In this document: piece after piece, positions 1 through 10,299 of the stretch
Layout of the letters: each line of letters opens with the position of its first letter
How positions within the stretch are numbered: position 1 is the stretch's first letter
Source of the DNA: a bacterium
GTDB lineage: Bacteria > Patescibacteriota > Gracilibacteria > UBA4473
Reading direction: 5' to 3'
Assembly (NCBI GenBank): GCA_018648585.1
Contig: JABGQW010000016.1
Location: forward strand, 22,483 to 86,482
DNA: 64,000 nt
Translations under genes and position numbers: made by a program
Notes under the pieces: generated by a model
Seen by the model: only the letters and a program-made list of their open reading frames with translations
The model's database searches: none
What the model was told of the DNA's origin: nothing

Positions 1-1
1 G

Positions 2-949
2 CTGTGCAAACCCGGCGACACAATTCTTGGAATGGATCTCGGACACGGCGGACACTTGACGCACGGACACCCGGTCACGCATTTGGCAAAAATTTTCAAT
101 TTTATTCGGTACAAAATGAAAGATCCGGAAACCGGAGAAATTGATTTTGACGAACTGCGAGAAACCGCGCTCCGCGAAAAACCAAAAATGATTTTGGCGG
201 GATTCTCTGCGTACTCGCGAAACCTGGACTACGCAAAATTTGTGGAAATCGCAAAAGAAGTCGGTGCGATCACCGTGATGGATGCCGCGCACATCGCCGG
301 ACTCATCGCCGGAAAAGCACTGCCAAATCCGTTCGATTTTGGATTCGACGTGATCACGACCACCACGCACAAAACTCTCCGCGGGCCACGCGGCGGAATG
401 ATTTTGGTTCGCGAAAATGCAGACTTCGCAAAAGCGATCGACAAATCAGTCTTTCCTGGACTCCAGGGGGGACCTCACATGCATTTGATCGCGGGAAAGG
501 CTGTGGCGTTCGGCGAAGCGCTGAAACCCGAATTTCAGACGTACGCGCAGCAAATTTTGAAAAACGCAAAAGCGATGGAAAAAGTTTTTCTCGACGCGGA
601 CATCCGACTGCTCGGCGGCGGAACTTCGAATCATTTGTTGCTGGCGGACGTTTTTGGGTCGCTCGGCGTCACTGGAAAAGACGCGCAGTTTGCGCTCGAC
701 GAAGTCGGAATCACGCTCAACATGAATTCGATCGCGGACGATCCGCGCAAACCGCTCGATCCGTCCGGAATCCGATTTGGAACACCGGCGGCGACAACGC
801 GCGGATTTGACGAAAAAGATTGCGCGCGGGTGGCAGAATTGATGATCGAAGTTTTGAAGGATCACGAGAATTCTGATCTGAAAAAACGCGTTCGCGAAGA
901 AATCCGAAAACTCTGTCTCGCACGTCCGATCCCGGAGAGCTTTCTCTGA
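2..949 (+). CDS. glyA: Serine hydroxymethyltransferase, 5' end cut by window
   Basis: PLP enzyme that interconverts serine and glycine and loads one-carbon units onto tetrahydrofolate in the cytosol. The frame is open from base 2, so the ORF-track start at base 32 is an internal Met; the residues before it (KPGDTILG) fit the family. The GGHLTHG block and the PLP-lysine block THKTLRGPRGG are present, and the C-terminus looks complete. About 100 N-terminal residues lie outside the window. The family usually has Ser or Ala before the HGGHLTHG block; here it is Gly. A terminator follows at once. Its methylene-tetrahydrofolate product feeds ThyA, encoded 9 kb away. Identification is secure. Confidence 0.97.
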   Translation: MCKPGDTILGMDLGHGGHLTHGHPVTHLAKIFNFIRYKMKDPETGEIDFDELRETALREKPKMILAGFSAYSRNLDYAKFVEIAKEVGAITVMDAAHIAGLIAGKALPNPFDFGFDVITTTTHKTLRGPRGGMILVRENADFAKAIDKSVFPGLQGGPHMHLIAGKAVAFGEALKPEFQTYAQQILKNAKAMEKVFLDADIRLLGGGTSNHLLLADVFGSLGVTGKDAQFALDEVGITLNMNSIADDPRKPLDPSGIRFGTPAATTRGFDEKDCARVAELMIEVLKDHENSDLKKRVREEIRKLCLARPIPESFL

Positions 950-973
950 TCGACAACTTTATTTTGAAATACG

Positions 974-1004
974 AACAAGTCCCACTCCGGGGCTTGTTTT
1001 TTTT
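974..1004 (+). terminator. Rho-independent terminator after glyA
   Basis: A 10-bp stem (AACAAGTCCC with GGGGCTTGTT, one G-T pair) encloses a 5-nt loop and runs into a T tract. It lies 25 bp after the glyA stop, so it should end that transcript. Confidence 0.88.
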
Positions 1005-1048
1005 AGAAAGTTCTGGTAAAATGTCCTGATTTATTCGTTTTAAAAAAA

Positions 1049-2869
1049 ATGCAAAATAATCCCATGGAAAACCAACAGCCGTTGCTGGACGCAAATATTC
1101 CTGAAAGCAACGTCACCGAAGAACAAAAACCGTTCGATCAGCTCGTCACCGATTTTGAAGCTGGTGTTGTAAAACCACGAAAGGTTGATGATCGGGTGAC
1201 GGAGATTTTAAAAAACGTCAACCGGGAAAATCTCACCGCGATGGAAAATGCGCAAACCGGTTTGGCGAATTTTTTAGACAAAGTCGGAGTCAAAAATGAC
1301 GGAACTTCCGAAACCATCGAGCTTCGAAAAAAACAAAAAAAAGAACTCCATGAAATGAAGGCTGAATTTGATGCGGAGATTGAAAACGCAAAAGACGAGT
1401 TCGCCCAAGAATGTGAACGAGAAGAAAAGGAATACGCCCTTCTCCAGACAGAATCCAACGCAATGATACAGATGGATGAAAAAGTTTCACACATTGCAAA
1501 TCAACCCACGACGCCTCAAGAAAACGTTTCTGATAACACGGACGAAAACGCCACCATACAGTTGGAGGAAATAGCCATTGACGAAGAAGAGGAAGAAGAA
1601 ATGGAGATTCCTGAAGAAATACAAGCTGAAACAAAAAAAATAGTTCAAACACAAGAAATGGAAAATGAACTTTCTGACGGACTGCTCCAACTCCGCAAAA
1701 ACGGACAGGGTTTTCTCGCAAAACCAGAAAATATTGCGTTGCTCCACGATCTCGGAATTTCAAAAATTCCAACCGACGATTTTGGCGCACGCGGCGGATT
1801 GCAGGCAATCCACGATTTGCAGGCAGCGCTAAACTCAAAATTAAATACCGGGCTCGTGGAAGATGGAATTTTTGGAAATAAAACAAAAAATGCCATTAAA
1901 ACTTATAAAATCGCAATAAATCCTAACGCAGAAGGACCATATCAATACATCGGAGACAACACTGCGCCAGCAGAAAAAACTGAATCATGGAAAATCTTCG
2001 GCGAGCAACCACTGCCCGGACCGGTTATTGAAAACGGCGCCACGGCGCAACCCGCCGAAGTCGCTAATAATGACATTTCTGTTGCCTCGAATTCTGAAAA
2101 CTTAAAGAAGCTGGGAATCGCCATTGATGCACAGGACTGGGATGATGTTAAAAATATTCCAAAAGCAGACCTCAGGGCGGTCTTTAAATTAAAAGAAGGG
2201 TGGCGAACCTGGGTAAACAGAAATCTCTCAGGAAGCTCTGTCGATACGGCGACGTTTCTCGGAACGGGAAATGAAACGGGGTTGCCAATAAGTGAAAATA
2301 TCGATCGGATAAAGACATCTGTTAATCTTGGACCAATTGACATTCGAAGATTTAGTAATTGGGTTAACTCGCCTAAGGGAGATGCTTTCTTAAGTAGCAA
2401 CGCAAAGAATTTAGGCGAATACGTTAAAACTCTCGCGGGAACTGATAAACAAAATACCAGTACTCCGGCAGCAAATAAGGTCCCTGTTTCGGAAAATACT
2501 GCAAGCGAAACACCCGAAGAAAAGAGTGCCGATAACTTAAAGAAGCTCGGAATCGCCATTGATGCTCACGACTGGAAGGATGTTAAAGACATTCCAAGTG
2601 CAGATCTCAAGGCGGCCTTTAAATTAAAAGAAGGGTGGCGAACCTGGGCAAACAGAAATCTCTCAGGAAGCTCTGTCGATACGGCGACGTTTCTCGGAAC
2701 GGGAAATGAAAAAACAGGGCGTGAAGATAGCGATCGGATAAAAACATCTGTTAATCTTGGACCAATTGACATTCGAAGATTTGGTAATTGGGTTAACTCG
2801 CCCAAAGGAGAAGCTTTCTTAAATAGCAACGCAAACACGCTCGAAGAATACGTTAAAACACTCACATGA
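1049..2869 (+). CDS. Unknown repeat protein with peptidoglycan-binding-like segment
   Basis: No family recognised as a whole. Residues about 85-145 are highly charged and helical, probably coiled coil, followed by an acidic stretch (EEEEEEM). Around residues 245-285 a segment with GLVEDGIFGNKTKNAI resembles a PG_binding_1 repeat. The C-terminal third holds two nearly identical blocks of about 110 residues beginning NLKKLGIAIDA and containing GWRTWxNRNLSGSS. No signal peptide or membrane segment is seen, so location is unclear. Start may be at 1049 or at the Met codon at 1064. A TAAAAT box lies about 30 bp upstream. It overlaps the next small gene by 4 bases, which suggests translational coupling. 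Confidence 0.75.
   Translation: MQNNPMENQQPLLDANIPESNVTEEQKPFDQLVTDFEAGVVKPRKVDDRVTEILKNVNRENLTAMENAQTGLANFLDKVGVKNDGTSETIELRKKQKKELHEMKAEFDAEIENAKDEFAQECEREEKEYALLQTESNAMIQMDEKVSHIANQPTTPQENVSDNTDENATIQLEEIAIDEEEEEEMEIPEEIQAETKKIVQTQEMENELSDGLLQLRKNGQGFLAKPENIALLHDLGISKIPTDDFGARGGLQAIHDLQAALNSKLNTGLVEDGIFGNKTKNAIKTYKIAINPNAEGPYQYIGDNTAPAEKTESWKIFGEQPLPGPVIENGATAQPAEVANNDISVASNSENLKKLGIAIDAQDWDDVKNIPKADLRAVFKLKEGWRTWVNRNLSGSSVDTATFLGTGNETGLPISENIDRIKTSVNLGPIDIRRFSNWVNSPKGDAFLSSNAKNLGEYVKTLAGTDKQNTSTPAANKVPVSENTASETPEEKSADNLKKLGIAIDAHDWKDVKDIPSADLKAAFKLKEGWRTWANRNLSGSSVDTATFLGTGNEKTGREDSDRIKTSVNLGPIDIRRFGNWVNSPKGEAFLNSNANTLEEYVKTLT
2099..2866 (+). repeat. Intragenic direct duplication (about 330 bp, 435-bp period)
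   Basis: Bases 2099-2431 and 2534-2866 are near-identical copies within the unknown repeat gene, separated by a Pro/Thr/Ser-rich linker. Long identical runs at the DNA level, for example through the GSSVDTATFLGTG codons, indicate a recent duplication or gene conversion rather than old repeats. Confidence 0.9.
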
Positions 2870-3054
2870 ACCAAAATAAAATCCTCATCGATGCGCTCCG
2901 AGAATTCCAGAAAACAGTGGAAACTGCGCAAAAAAAATTCCTCGACGGCGTAAAAAGTTCGCTCAAACAGTCGATCAAAGATGTCGAAGGAATCTCACAA
3001 AAACAAGAATCCGAAATTCTCGCGGGGCTTGAATCCGAACTCGACGCGCTCTAA
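2866..3054 (+). CDS. Small helical protein of unknown function
   Basis: 62 residues, almost entirely predicted helix (EFQKTVETAQKKFLDG), with no membrane segment or signal. The start codon overlaps the stop of the preceding gene in ATGA, so the two are probably co-translated and may act together. Family not recognised. The start is the only plausible one in this frame. Confidence 0.6.
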   Translation: MNQNKILIDALREFQKTVETAQKKFLDGVKSSLKQSIKDVEGISQKQESEILAGLESELDAL

Positions 3055-3087
3055 AAATCGCGAAAATATATTCCAAACCGGAAATAC

Positions 3088-3122
3088 AAAAAAAGCCCCG
3101 AATCGGAGCTTTTTCTTTTTTT
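3088..3122. terminator. Bidirectional terminator between convergent units
   Basis: The stem AAAAGCCCC / GGAGCTTTT (one C-A mismatch, GAATC loop) is flanked by A-rich DNA on one side and T-rich on the other. It can serve both the plus-strand unknown operon and the minus-strand rpoC-rpsL-rpsG operon. Confidence 0.8.
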
Positions 3123-3156
3123 TCTCTAAACTTTCAACTCTAAACTATTCACTAAT

Positions 3157-3729
3157 TTAGTATCGCGCCAAGTGCGCAAATGCTTTGTTTGACTGTGCCA
3201 TTTTGTGCACTTCCATTTTTTTGTTGAACGCGAAACCCTGTTCGCTCGCCGCATCCAGCAATTCGCCCGCCAACCGACGGTACATTGGTTGTCCTTTTTT
3301 GCTGCGCGCGCCCGCAAGGATCCAACGCAACGGAAGACTTTCTTGTCGTTTTGGCGTAACCTCGATCGGAATCTGATAAATCGAACCTCCCACGCGACGC
3401 GGTTTTACTTCCATCGTTGGGGTTGCATTTTGCAACGCTTTTTCCAGCGCTTTCAGCGGATCTTTTTCTCCGCGACGATGCATTTCTTCAAAAGTATCAC
3501 GCAAAACACGACGCGCAATGGTTTTCTTTCCCGATCGCATCAACATGTTCACCAGTTTTGCCTGGAGCGGATCTTGTTCCGAAAAAGGGTTGTTGAATTT
3601 TTTATCCTTTTTGTCCTCGTTTTTCGGTTTTTCCTCTTTTTCGACTTTCGTTTTTTTGACGGCCGGAGACGGTTTTTCTGAGTTTTTAGAGGCGGCCCCA
3701 GTTGCCGCTACTTTTTTTTCGTCTGTCAT
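3157..3729 (-). CDS. rpsG: 30S ribosomal protein uS7
   Basis: Primary 16S rRNA-binding protein that nucleates the 30S head. The S7 core is clear from NPFSEQDPLQAKLVNMLMRSGK to the end, including VGGSIYQIPIEV and LPLRWILAGAR. At 190 residues it is longer than the usual ~156 because of a ~45-residue Lys/Glu/Pro-rich N-terminal extension, probably disordered. The Met at 3729 is the only start that includes this extension. Last gene of the rpoC-rpsL-rpsG unit, 12 bp after rpsL. The usual next genes fusA and tuf are absent; a terminator and convergent genes follow. Confidence 0.96.
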   Translation of the reverse strand: MTDEKKVAATGAASKNSEKPSPAVKKTKVEKEEKPKNEDKKDKKFNNPFSEQDPLQAKLVNMLMRSGKKTIARRVLRDTFEEMHRRGEKDPLKALEKALQNATPTMEVKPRRVGGSIYQIPIEVTPKRQESLPLRWILAGARSKKGQPMYRRLAGELLDAASEQGFAFNKKMEVHKMAQSNKAFAHLARY

Positions 3730-3741
3730 TTTAAAATAAAA

Positions 3742-4158
3742 TTATTTTTTCTTCGGTCGTTTTGCGCCGTACCGCGAGCGCGCCTGTCGTCGGTCACTGA
3801 CTCCGTCAGCATCCAGCGTCCCCCGGACAATGTGATATCGCACTCCAACAAGATCTTTGACGCGTCCGCCGCGAACCATCACAACCGAGTGTTCTTGCAG
3901 GTTGTGCCCCTCTCCCATGATGTACGCATTGACTTCTTGTCCGTTGGTCAGCCGCACGCGCGCAATTTTTCGAAGCGCGGAGTTTGGTTTTTTCGGTGTC
4001 ATTGTCGTGACCTTGATGCACACACCACGACGCTGTGGCGAAGCAAGCATTTTCGTTGTATTTTTAAGGCTATTTGCCAAAATATTCACCGCGGGAGATT
4101 TTGACTTCCGCTTTTGTTGTTGTCGCGATTTGCGAACGAGTTGGTTGATCGTAGGCAT
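3742..4158 (-). CDS. rpsL: 30S ribosomal protein uS12
   Basis: Decoding-centre protein of the small subunit. The family hallmarks [21 protein letters not shown] and RGGRVKDL are intact. The decoding-site loop is wild type, with no known streptomycin-resistance change visible. At 138 residues it is the long form with an insertion after the N-terminal KSKSPA segment, as in Bacillus, rather than the 124-residue E. coli form. It sits 15 bp after rpoC and 12 bp before rpsG. Confidence 0.97.
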   Translation of the reverse strand: MPTINQLVRKSRQQQKRKSKSPAVNILANSLKNTTKMLASPQRRGVCIKVTTMTPKKPNSALRKIARVRLTNGQEVNAYIMGEGHNLQEHSVVMVRGGRVKDLVGVRYHIVRGTLDADGVSDRRQARSRYGAKRPKKK

Positions 4159-4173
4159 GAAATTAGAATTATT

Positions 4174-7100
4174 TTAGTGACTTTCGGCAACACTGGCCTG
4201 TGGCTTTTTGGGACGATTGAACGACGCATATCCTGTCCCCGCCGGAATAAGCCGGCCGATGATAACGTTTTCTTTTAGTCCGTCAAGCGTATCTCGACGA
4301 CGCTCCACCGCAGCATTGACAAGTACGCGAACCGTTTCTTGAAACGATGCCGCACTCAGCCAAGAATCCGTCCAGAGCGCGATGCGCGTCAATCCCAACA
4401 AAAGTCGTTCCGAACGAATTGTTCGTTTTTTTGCTTTTGCCAGTTTTTTATTTTCTGCGTAATATTCAATATAATCTCGGACCTCGCCCGCGAGCCAATC
4501 CGAGTCGCCCGCGTCGATCACTCGAATTTTCGACGCCATTTGTTTGACAATAATTTCGATGTGTTTTTCTGAAATATCCTGTCCCTGCGACGCGTAAATC
4601 TGCTGCACTTCGTACAGAATATATTCCTGCACCCGCTCGACAGTCGTCAATTCCATAAGTTTTCGTAAATCCAAGTGTCCAAGCGTCAGCGGCGTTCCTT
4701 TTTCCACGATCGAACCATCTTTGACTTTTGGCGTCATTCTCGCGGAAATTGTGTACGATTTTTTCGCGGCCTCACTTTGGCGAATTACGATCGCCTCGTT
4801 GTCCGCAGAAACAACTGTTCCTGAGCAGCGAGATTTTACCGTTGCTTTTTCTTCTGTTGAGCGAGCAATAATTTGTTTTTCTTTCACGGCGTCGCCTTTT
4901 TTTACTGATGGCTCAAAATCGTAGCCCAAAACGTGTTTTTCGTCTGCGGGTTTGTCTGCCTGAATTGTAATTTTTGTGTCGTTTTTTCCTTTTTTGATAG
5001 AAACTTTTCCCGTAATTTCCGCGAGTTCTGCGGGCATCGACGGCGATCGCGCTTCGAAAAGTTCTTCAACTCGCGTCAATCCCTGTGTGATCGTCGCCCC
5101 CTCTGTCGCAACGCCTCCCATGTGAAATGTTCGCATCGTCAACTGCGTTCCCGGTTCTCCAATTGATTGCGCCGCGATAATTCCCACGGGCGTTCCTTTT
5201 TCGACGAGAAGACTTTTTCCCAGGTCGTACCCGTAACAATGCTGACACACTCCGTCGCGCGTTTGGCAGTACATCACCGATCGAATTTCAATTTCTGCTA
5301 CTTGGTTTTCTCGAATCACTTCAATTTCTTCAGGACCGATCAATGTGTCTTTTTTGAAAATAACTTTTTTTCCTTTTTTCACTTCTGAGTGCGTAAATCG
5401 ACCGTACACACGGCGCTCAAAGTCCATTCCCAGTTCGATGGAATTTTCTCGCGTCACCAATTTTCCGTACTCGGTGTGACAATCTTCCTCGTGCACCACA
5501 ACGTTTTGGACGCTGTCGACAAGTCGTCGTGTCAAATATCCCGCTTCGGCCGTTTTCAACGCCGTGTCTGATTTTCCTTTTCGTCCTCCGTGCGTCGCAA
5601 TAAAATATTCCAAAATTGTAAATCCACGCTTCAAGTTCGAACGAATTGGCAACTCAATCGTGCGTCCAGACGGACTCGCCACCAATCCTTTCATTCCTGA
5701 AATCTGGGTGACCTGTCCCCAGTTTCCACGCGCACCAGAATCAATCTGGTAAAAAATATCGTTTTCTTTGTCGTACTCGTGGATCATTTCGTCCGTCACT
5801 TCTGATTTTACGCGCGACCAAATTTTAATTGTGTTGTTGTATCTTTCTTCGTCCGTGATCAATCCGTGTCGATATTGTGAATTAATATGATTGACGATTT
5901 GATTCGCGTCTTCGATAATTTTTTCTCGTGAAGGAGATTCGTGAAAATCAAACACGGAAATCGAAATTCCTGATTTTGTGGCGTATTTAAATCCAAGATC
6001 TTTGATCGCGTCCGCAAGTTGTGCGGTCGTGTCAATTCCCAGGTCGGTGTAACATTGCGCCAACATTTGGCTCAGTTCTTTTTTTCCAAAAGATGCGTTT
6101 TGATATCCCAGTTCGTCTGGAATTATTTGATTGAAAATCATTCGACCAATCGAGGCTTCCAAGATTCCCCATTTTTCTGTTCGAATTTTAATTTTTGCTT
6201 GCAAGTGGATGTGTCCCGATTCGTAGGCAAAAATTGCATCAGATTCTGTCGGGAACGCGTTTCCTTCGCCTTTTTTTCCGTCAAAAACCTGTGTCAAAAA
6301 GTAACACCCCAAAACCATGTCTTGACTTGGATTGATGATCGGATCACCGGACGACGGTTTCAAAAGATTTTTTGCCGAACACATAATTTCGCGTGCTTCG
6401 GTTTGCGCTTTTTCAGAAAGTGGTAAATACACCGCCATCTGATCTCCATCGAAATCCGCGTTGTACGCGGCACACACGAGCGGATGCAAACGAATTGCTT
6501 TTCCTTCGACAAGTTGCGGTCGAAACGCCTGAATTCCAAGTCGGTGCAGCGTTGGTGCGCGATTCAAAAGAACGTATTTATTTTTGATCACTTCGTCCAA
6601 AATATCCCACACAACTTTTTCTCCGTCGCGAATTAATTTTTCTGCAGATTTTGCGTTGTACGCAAGCTCAAACTCAATGAGTTTCGAAATCACGAACGGT
6701 TTGAAAAGTTCGAGCGTAATTTTTTTTGGCAATCCGCACTGGTCCAATTTCAAATTTGGTCCCACTGCGATCACGGACCGGCCAGAATAATCGACACGTT
6801 TTCCCAAAAGATTTTGGCGGAATCGCCCTTGTTTTCCTTTGAGCATATCCGACAGCGATTTCAATTTTCGACGCTGCGAATAATTCATTCCCGATCGCGT
6901 GCTGCGCGATGAATTCGAAATCAAAATATCAACCGCTTCTTGTAGCATTCGTTTTTCGTTGCGGCAAATAATTTCTGGCGCCCCGAGCTGAATTAATTTT
7001 TTCAAACGCGCGTTTCGGTTGATTACGCGTCGATACAAATCATTTAAATCTGATGTTGCAAATCGGCCTCCGTCCAGCTGAACCATTGGTCGCAAATCCG

Positions 7101-8040
7101 GAGAAATCACCGGAATCACGGTCAAAACCATCCACTCTGGTTTTATTTTATTCCGCATAAACGAGCTGATCAATTTCAATCGTTTCACGGCTTTTTTCTG
7201 TTTTTGTCCGGAAGAATTTTTAATTTCCGCTTCCAATTCCACCGCAAGTTTTTTGAGATCTGTTTTTTGAATAATTTCTCGAATCGCATCCGCCCCAATT
7301 CCAGCACGAAAAATGTGTCCAAATTTCATCGAAATATTTCGGTATCCCAACTCTGTTAAAATTTCTCCAATATTTATTGATTTCAATTCGTCGCGCGCTG
7401 CTTTGTAATTTTCATTTGTTTGCTCCACTTTTTCCACCAAACTTTCTTCAAGTTTTTTGAAATCGTCTTCCGTCATTTCTTCTTTTTTCACGGCAGATTT
7501 CGCCGCTTTTAAACTCTGATCCGTTTCTTCTTTTAATTTATCAATTATTTTTTTGTATTCTTGTTCGAGTCGCAAAATTTCTTCTTCTTTTCCTTTTAAA
7601 TCCACATCAACAACCACGTACGCTGCAAAATAAATTACCAGTTCTAATTTTTTCACAGGTAAATTCAAAAAAAGTCCAATTTTTGACGGCGTTGAAAATA
7701 AAAACCACGGATGCGTCACAGGAACCGCAAGTTTTATGTGTCCCATTCGTTCTCGACGAACAGATGATCGCGTGACTTCGACGCCACATTTTTCACACAC
7801 AATTCCTTTGTATCGAATGCGTTTATATTTTCCGCACGCACATTCCCAATTTTTTACCGGACCAAAAATTTTCTCACAAAAAAGACCATCTGGTTCTGGT
7901 TTTTGTGTTCGATAATTAATTGTTTCTGGTTTTGTAATTTCTCCATGCGACCAGCTCAAAATATCCTCTGGCGAGGCAATTGAGATGGAGATGGAGTCAA
8001 AGAGAATCTGGGTTTGTGGCGCTCTTTTGACTTCACTCAT
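4174..8040 (-). CDS. rpoC: RNA polymerase beta-prime subunit
   Basis: Largest catalytic subunit of RNA polymerase. The N-terminal zinc site (CACGKYKR ... CEKCGVEV), catalytic [11 protein letters not shown] loop, second zinc cluster ([17 protein letters not shown]) and trigger-loop region ([17 protein letters not shown]) are all present. At 1288 residues it is slightly compact. A Lys/Glu-rich helical insertion of ~80 residues lies near residues 150-230. The gene heads the rpoC-rpsL-rpsG unit from its own promoter, and rpoB is not beside it, which is unusual. The start MSEVKRAPQ fits the normal N-terminus. Confidence 0.98.
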   Translation of the reverse strand: MSEVKRAPQTQILFDSISISIASPEDILSWSHGEITKPETINYRTQKPEPDGLFCEKIFGPVKNWECACGKYKRIRYKGIVCEKCGVEVTRSSVRRERMGHIKLAVPVTHPWFLFSTPSKIGLFLNLPVKKLELVIYFAAYVVVDVDLKGKEEEILRLEQEYKKIIDKLKEETDQSLKAAKSAVKKEEMTEDDFKKLEESLVEKVEQTNENYKAARDELKSINIGEILTELGYRNISMKFGHIFRAGIGADAIREIIQKTDLKKLAVELEAEIKNSSGQKQKKAVKRLKLISSFMRNKIKPEWMVLTVIPVISPDLRPMVQLDGGRFATSDLNDLYRRVINRNARLKKLIQLGAPEIICRNEKRMLQEAVDILISNSSRSTRSGMNYSQRRKLKSLSDMLKGKQGRFRQNLLGKRVDYSGRSVIAVGPNLKLDQCGLPKKITLELFKPFVISKLIEFELAYNAKSAEKLIRDGEKVVWDILDEVIKNKYVLLNRAPTLHRLGIQAFRPQLVEGKAIRLHPLVCAAYNADFDGDQMAVYLPLSEKAQTEAREIMCSAKNLLKPSSGDPIINPSQDMVLGCYFLTQVFDGKKGEGNAFPTESDAIFAYESGHIHLQAKIKIRTEKWGILEASIGRMIFNQIIPDELGYQNASFGKKELSQMLAQCYTDLGIDTTAQLADAIKDLGFKYATKSGISISVFDFHESPSREKIIEDANQIVNHINSQYRHGLITDEERYNNTIKIWSRVKSEVTDEMIHEYDKENDIFYQIDSGARGNWGQVTQISGMKGLVASPSGRTIELPIRSNLKRGFTILEYFIATHGGRKGKSDTALKTAEAGYLTRRLVDSVQNVVVHEEDCHTEYGKLVTRENSIELGMDFERRVYGRFTHSEVKKGKKVIFKKDTLIGPEEIEVIRENQVAEIEIRSVMYCQTRDGVCQHCYGYDLGKSLLVEKGTPVGIIAAQSIGEPGTQLTMRTFHMGGVATEGATITQGLTRVEELFEARSPSMPAELAEITGKVSIKKGKNDTKITIQADKPADEKHVLGYDFEPSVKKGDAVKEKQIIARSTEEKATVKSRCSGTVVSADNEAIVIRQSEAAKKSYTISARMTPKVKDGSIVEKGTPLTLGHLDLRKLMELTTVERVQEYILYEVQQIYASQGQDISEKHIEIIVKQMASKIRVIDAGDSDWLAGEVRDYIEYYAENKKLAKAKKRTIRSERLLLGLTRIALWTDSWLSAASFQETVRVLVNAAVERRRDTLDGLKENVIIGRLIPAGTGYASFNRPKKPQASVAESH

Positions 8041-8114
8041 GTGATGGGTGGGAAAAAGACTGAGAAACAGAATTTGGACACAAAATCAACGATTTTCTGC
8101 CAAAAAGCCACGCG

Positions 8115-8142
8115 ATTTTATGAATTTTTTTGATTGAGTCAA
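8115..8142 (-). promoter_or_regulatory. rpoC promoter
   Basis: On the minus strand TTGACT (8137-8142), a 16-bp spacer and TAAAAT (8115-8120) lie about 75 bp before rpoC. The expected leader is about 65-70 nt. Because rpoB is missing upstream, this is probably the main promoter of the rpoC-rpsL-rpsG unit. Confidence 0.7.
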
Positions 8143-8555
8143 TTTTATTTTTTACTTTTTTTTTCTCCACCATTTTTAACTTTTTATATTTAGAATTTAT
8201 AGTTTTAAAAATTAATATTTCGTAGTGAGAAAAAGTGGAAACGAATTTCTCGATGAAGTGAGTGTTTTTGCGACTTATTTGAAATAAATTTTTAAGCGGA
8301 AAACAGACTGAGTAATAAATTTTCTACTCATTTTTTAATTAATAAAACCAGGGAATTTTGTGGCGAAATTTTTTCGTTTAAAAAACAAACTTTTTTGGTG
8401 CAAAACTTTCGGAAAACCGGTGCAAAAAAATTCATTTCATGGTGAAAAAGTTTTTTGAGCAATCTTTTCGCATTTTTGGAATAATTTTTTTCTAAAAATT
8501 TATGGAGGAAAAGAATTTTTTCATCGCGCAAAAGAATTGGAAAAGTTGTTGAAAA
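8143..8555. other. AT-rich intergenic region upstream of rpoC
   Basis: About 410 bp with many A and T runs and no convincing gene. The 67-codon minus-strand ORF here has no start signal or recognisable composition. No RNA gene or terminator hairpin was recognised. Confidence 0.6.
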
Positions 8556-9752
8556 CTATTTGAAAACCTCTCCTGGTGCGACAAATCCAGAGTTTGAAAT
8601 TGTGCGTCCAGGCATGATTTTTGCGCCACTTCCGATCTGTGTACCCGCGCCAACAATAGCTCCGAGTTTTTCTCGTCCAGAATCTAAAACTTCGTCTTTT
8701 ATTTTCACTTTTACATTTTTGTGATCGAGTCTGAGATTTGTCGTGCAACTGAATGCGCCAAAATTTACATTTTCGTCCACGATTGAGTCGCCGACGTACG
8801 CGATGTGTGTTGAAACTTTTTTTGCGAGAAAACTGCGCGCAATTTCTGAGTTGAAACCCACAACACAATTTTCACCGATGATCGAGCCACGCACGAGCGA
8901 TCCAGTGCCAATGATCGCATTTTTTCCGACGAAACACGGACCAGAAATTACCACATTGTCGGTAATTTTCGCTCCCGCAGAAATGTAAATTTTTTCTCCG
9001 CGCAATCGTGCGGTGTCGGCGACTTCGGCGGATTCGTCGACAAAATTTTCGGGTAATTTTTCCAGCCAAAATTCCATCATTTCTAAAACGTGGTGCGGAA
9101 ATTTCACGGCGCACCAGTTGCCAGAATATTCGACGGCGGTAAAATTTTTCTGTTGAAAAAGTTCGTGCAGCGCGCGTTCGTACGCGTCTGGATTCTGAAA
9201 GTTCTGCTGTTTTAAAAGTTTTTGCAATTCATTCGCATCTCGGAAAAAATGTGCCACGATGTTCACCAAATTCGACGGCTCATTTCCCGCGCCCGGCTTC
9301 TCGACGATTGTGGTGATTTTTTTGCGATCAGTTTGCAAATATCCACCGGGAAAATATTTCTCCACTTTTTTCGCTAAAATTGCGCCGTCGGCAGATCGTC
9401 CCTCAAAAACCATTTTTTCATAAATTTTCGGATCAACGGCGTCGTTTCCACCGAGAAGAAAGACCTCGCCCGCGCCGCATTTTTCCAATCCAGCGAGAAC
9501 TCCGCCCGCCATTCCGTCGTCGGGATTCGGCTGCTCGACGATCGTTGCTGGGAATTTGAATTTTTGCAAAACACTCGCAATTTCTCCGGCGTTGTGCTTT
9601 CCGGCGACAACGATGAAATTTTCCAGTCCGCCCGCGGCAGCATTTTTCAATAATTTCACGATCAGCGGTTCGCCGCAAAATTCGAGAAAATTTTTATCTC
9701 CGATCGGATCCATCCGAGTGCTGCGTCCGGCGGCGAGAAAAATTGTTTTCAT
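8556..9752 (-). CDS. GlmU-like sugar nucleotidyltransferase with beta-helix domain
   Basis: Two-domain enzyme. Residues 1-230 form a nucleotidyltransferase fold with the signature FLAAGRSTRM and a later GGND segment. Residues about 240-390 carry hexapeptide repeats (IIGTGSLVRGSIIGENCVVG), a left-handed beta helix as in GlmU and related acyltransferases. GlmU makes UDP-GlcNAc for the cell wall. The order matches GlmU, but the substrate cannot be fixed from sequence, and other sugar-1-phosphate transferases share this plan. The length (398) is a little short of GlmU (~450). It overlaps the next upstream gene by 4 bp. Confidence 0.8.
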   Translation of the reverse strand: MKTIFLAAGRSTRMDPIGDKNFLEFCGEPLIVKLLKNAAAGGLENFIVVAGKHNAGEIASVLQKFKFPATIVEQPNPDDGMAGGVLAGLEKCGAGEVFLLGGNDAVDPKIYEKMVFEGRSADGAILAKKVEKYFPGGYLQTDRKKITTIVEKPGAGNEPSNLVNIVAHFFRDANELQKLLKQQNFQNPDAYERALHELFQQKNFTAVEYSGNWCAVKFPHHVLEMMEFWLEKLPENFVDESAEVADTARLRGEKIYISAGAKITDNVVISGPCFVGKNAIIGTGSLVRGSIIGENCVVGFNSEIARSFLAKKVSTHIAYVGDSIVDENVNFGAFSCTTNLRLDHKNVKVKIKDEVLDSGREKLGAIVGAGTQIGSGAKIMPGRTISNSGFVAPGEVFK

Positions 9753-10279
9753 GAAATTTTTTCAATTTTAAATCCGGAATTTTCTCCATCCTCGAGAAAA
9801 TCAATGACACAATTTTTCAAATGGCGCAACGTCGCGGCGGACAAAAATAATTTCACGTCGCACGATTTCAAAACCGAATCGCCCGGTTCTGGTTTTTCCA
9901 AAAAATCCAAAAAGTAGCTCACCTCCTCGCTTCCGGGCGGAAAAAGTGCTTCAATTTTAAATCCAGAATTTTCTTGTCCGGCGGTTTTTTGAAATTCAAA
10001 AACTTTTTCTGCGGCAAGTTTTGTGAGCTCGGGATTTTTTTTGGGCGCAAAAATTTTCAAATCGTCCGCGGCTTCGTTCAAATCCTGCAGCACGTTTTTC
10101 AAATCTTTCTCCGACATTCCGTGTCCGGCGATTCCGTCGGCGAGCGTTTCAAAATTTCCAATCGCGCAGCCGGCGCAGGCCAGCCCGTGTGCGGAGAGAA
10201 TTTCTGCGGCTTCGGGCATTTTTTCCAAAATTTCTGCCACGGTTTCGGTTCCAAAAAATTTTTGTGCAGCGCTTGTCAT
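9749..10279 (-). CDS. DUF1858 domain fused to a degenerate IscA-like domain
   Basis: Residues 8-70 match the DUF1858 type (hybrid-cluster-associated redox disulfide domain), with CAGCAIG in the usual place. Residues about 85-176 align by eye with A-type Fe-S carriers: LTKLAAEKVFEF, SYFLDF, VKLFLSAATLRHL, CVIDFLED, SGFKI. The cluster-binding cysteines of IscA are gone: the CSG position reads SEE, and the protein ends before the C-terminal CGC. It may therefore be a partner or sensor rather than a cluster carrier. Stop and start overlap in ATGA with the GlmU-like gene; thyA diverges on the other side. Confidence 0.75.
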   Translation of the reverse strand: MTSAAQKFFGTETVAEILEKMPEAAEILSAHGLACAGCAIGNFETLADGIAGHGMSEKDLKNVLQDLNEAADDLKIFAPKKNPELTKLAAEKVFEFQKTAGQENSGFKIEALFPPGSEEVSYFLDFLEKPEPGDSVLKSCDVKLFLSAATLRHLKNCVIDFLEDGENSGFKIEKIS

Positions 10280-10299
10280 CGGCCGGATTTTAGGGGAAA

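Noticed and set aside
8328-8531. 67-codon minus-strand ORF upstream of rpoC
   Set aside because: AT-run composition, no start signal, no family resemblance, and it lies in a promoter region.
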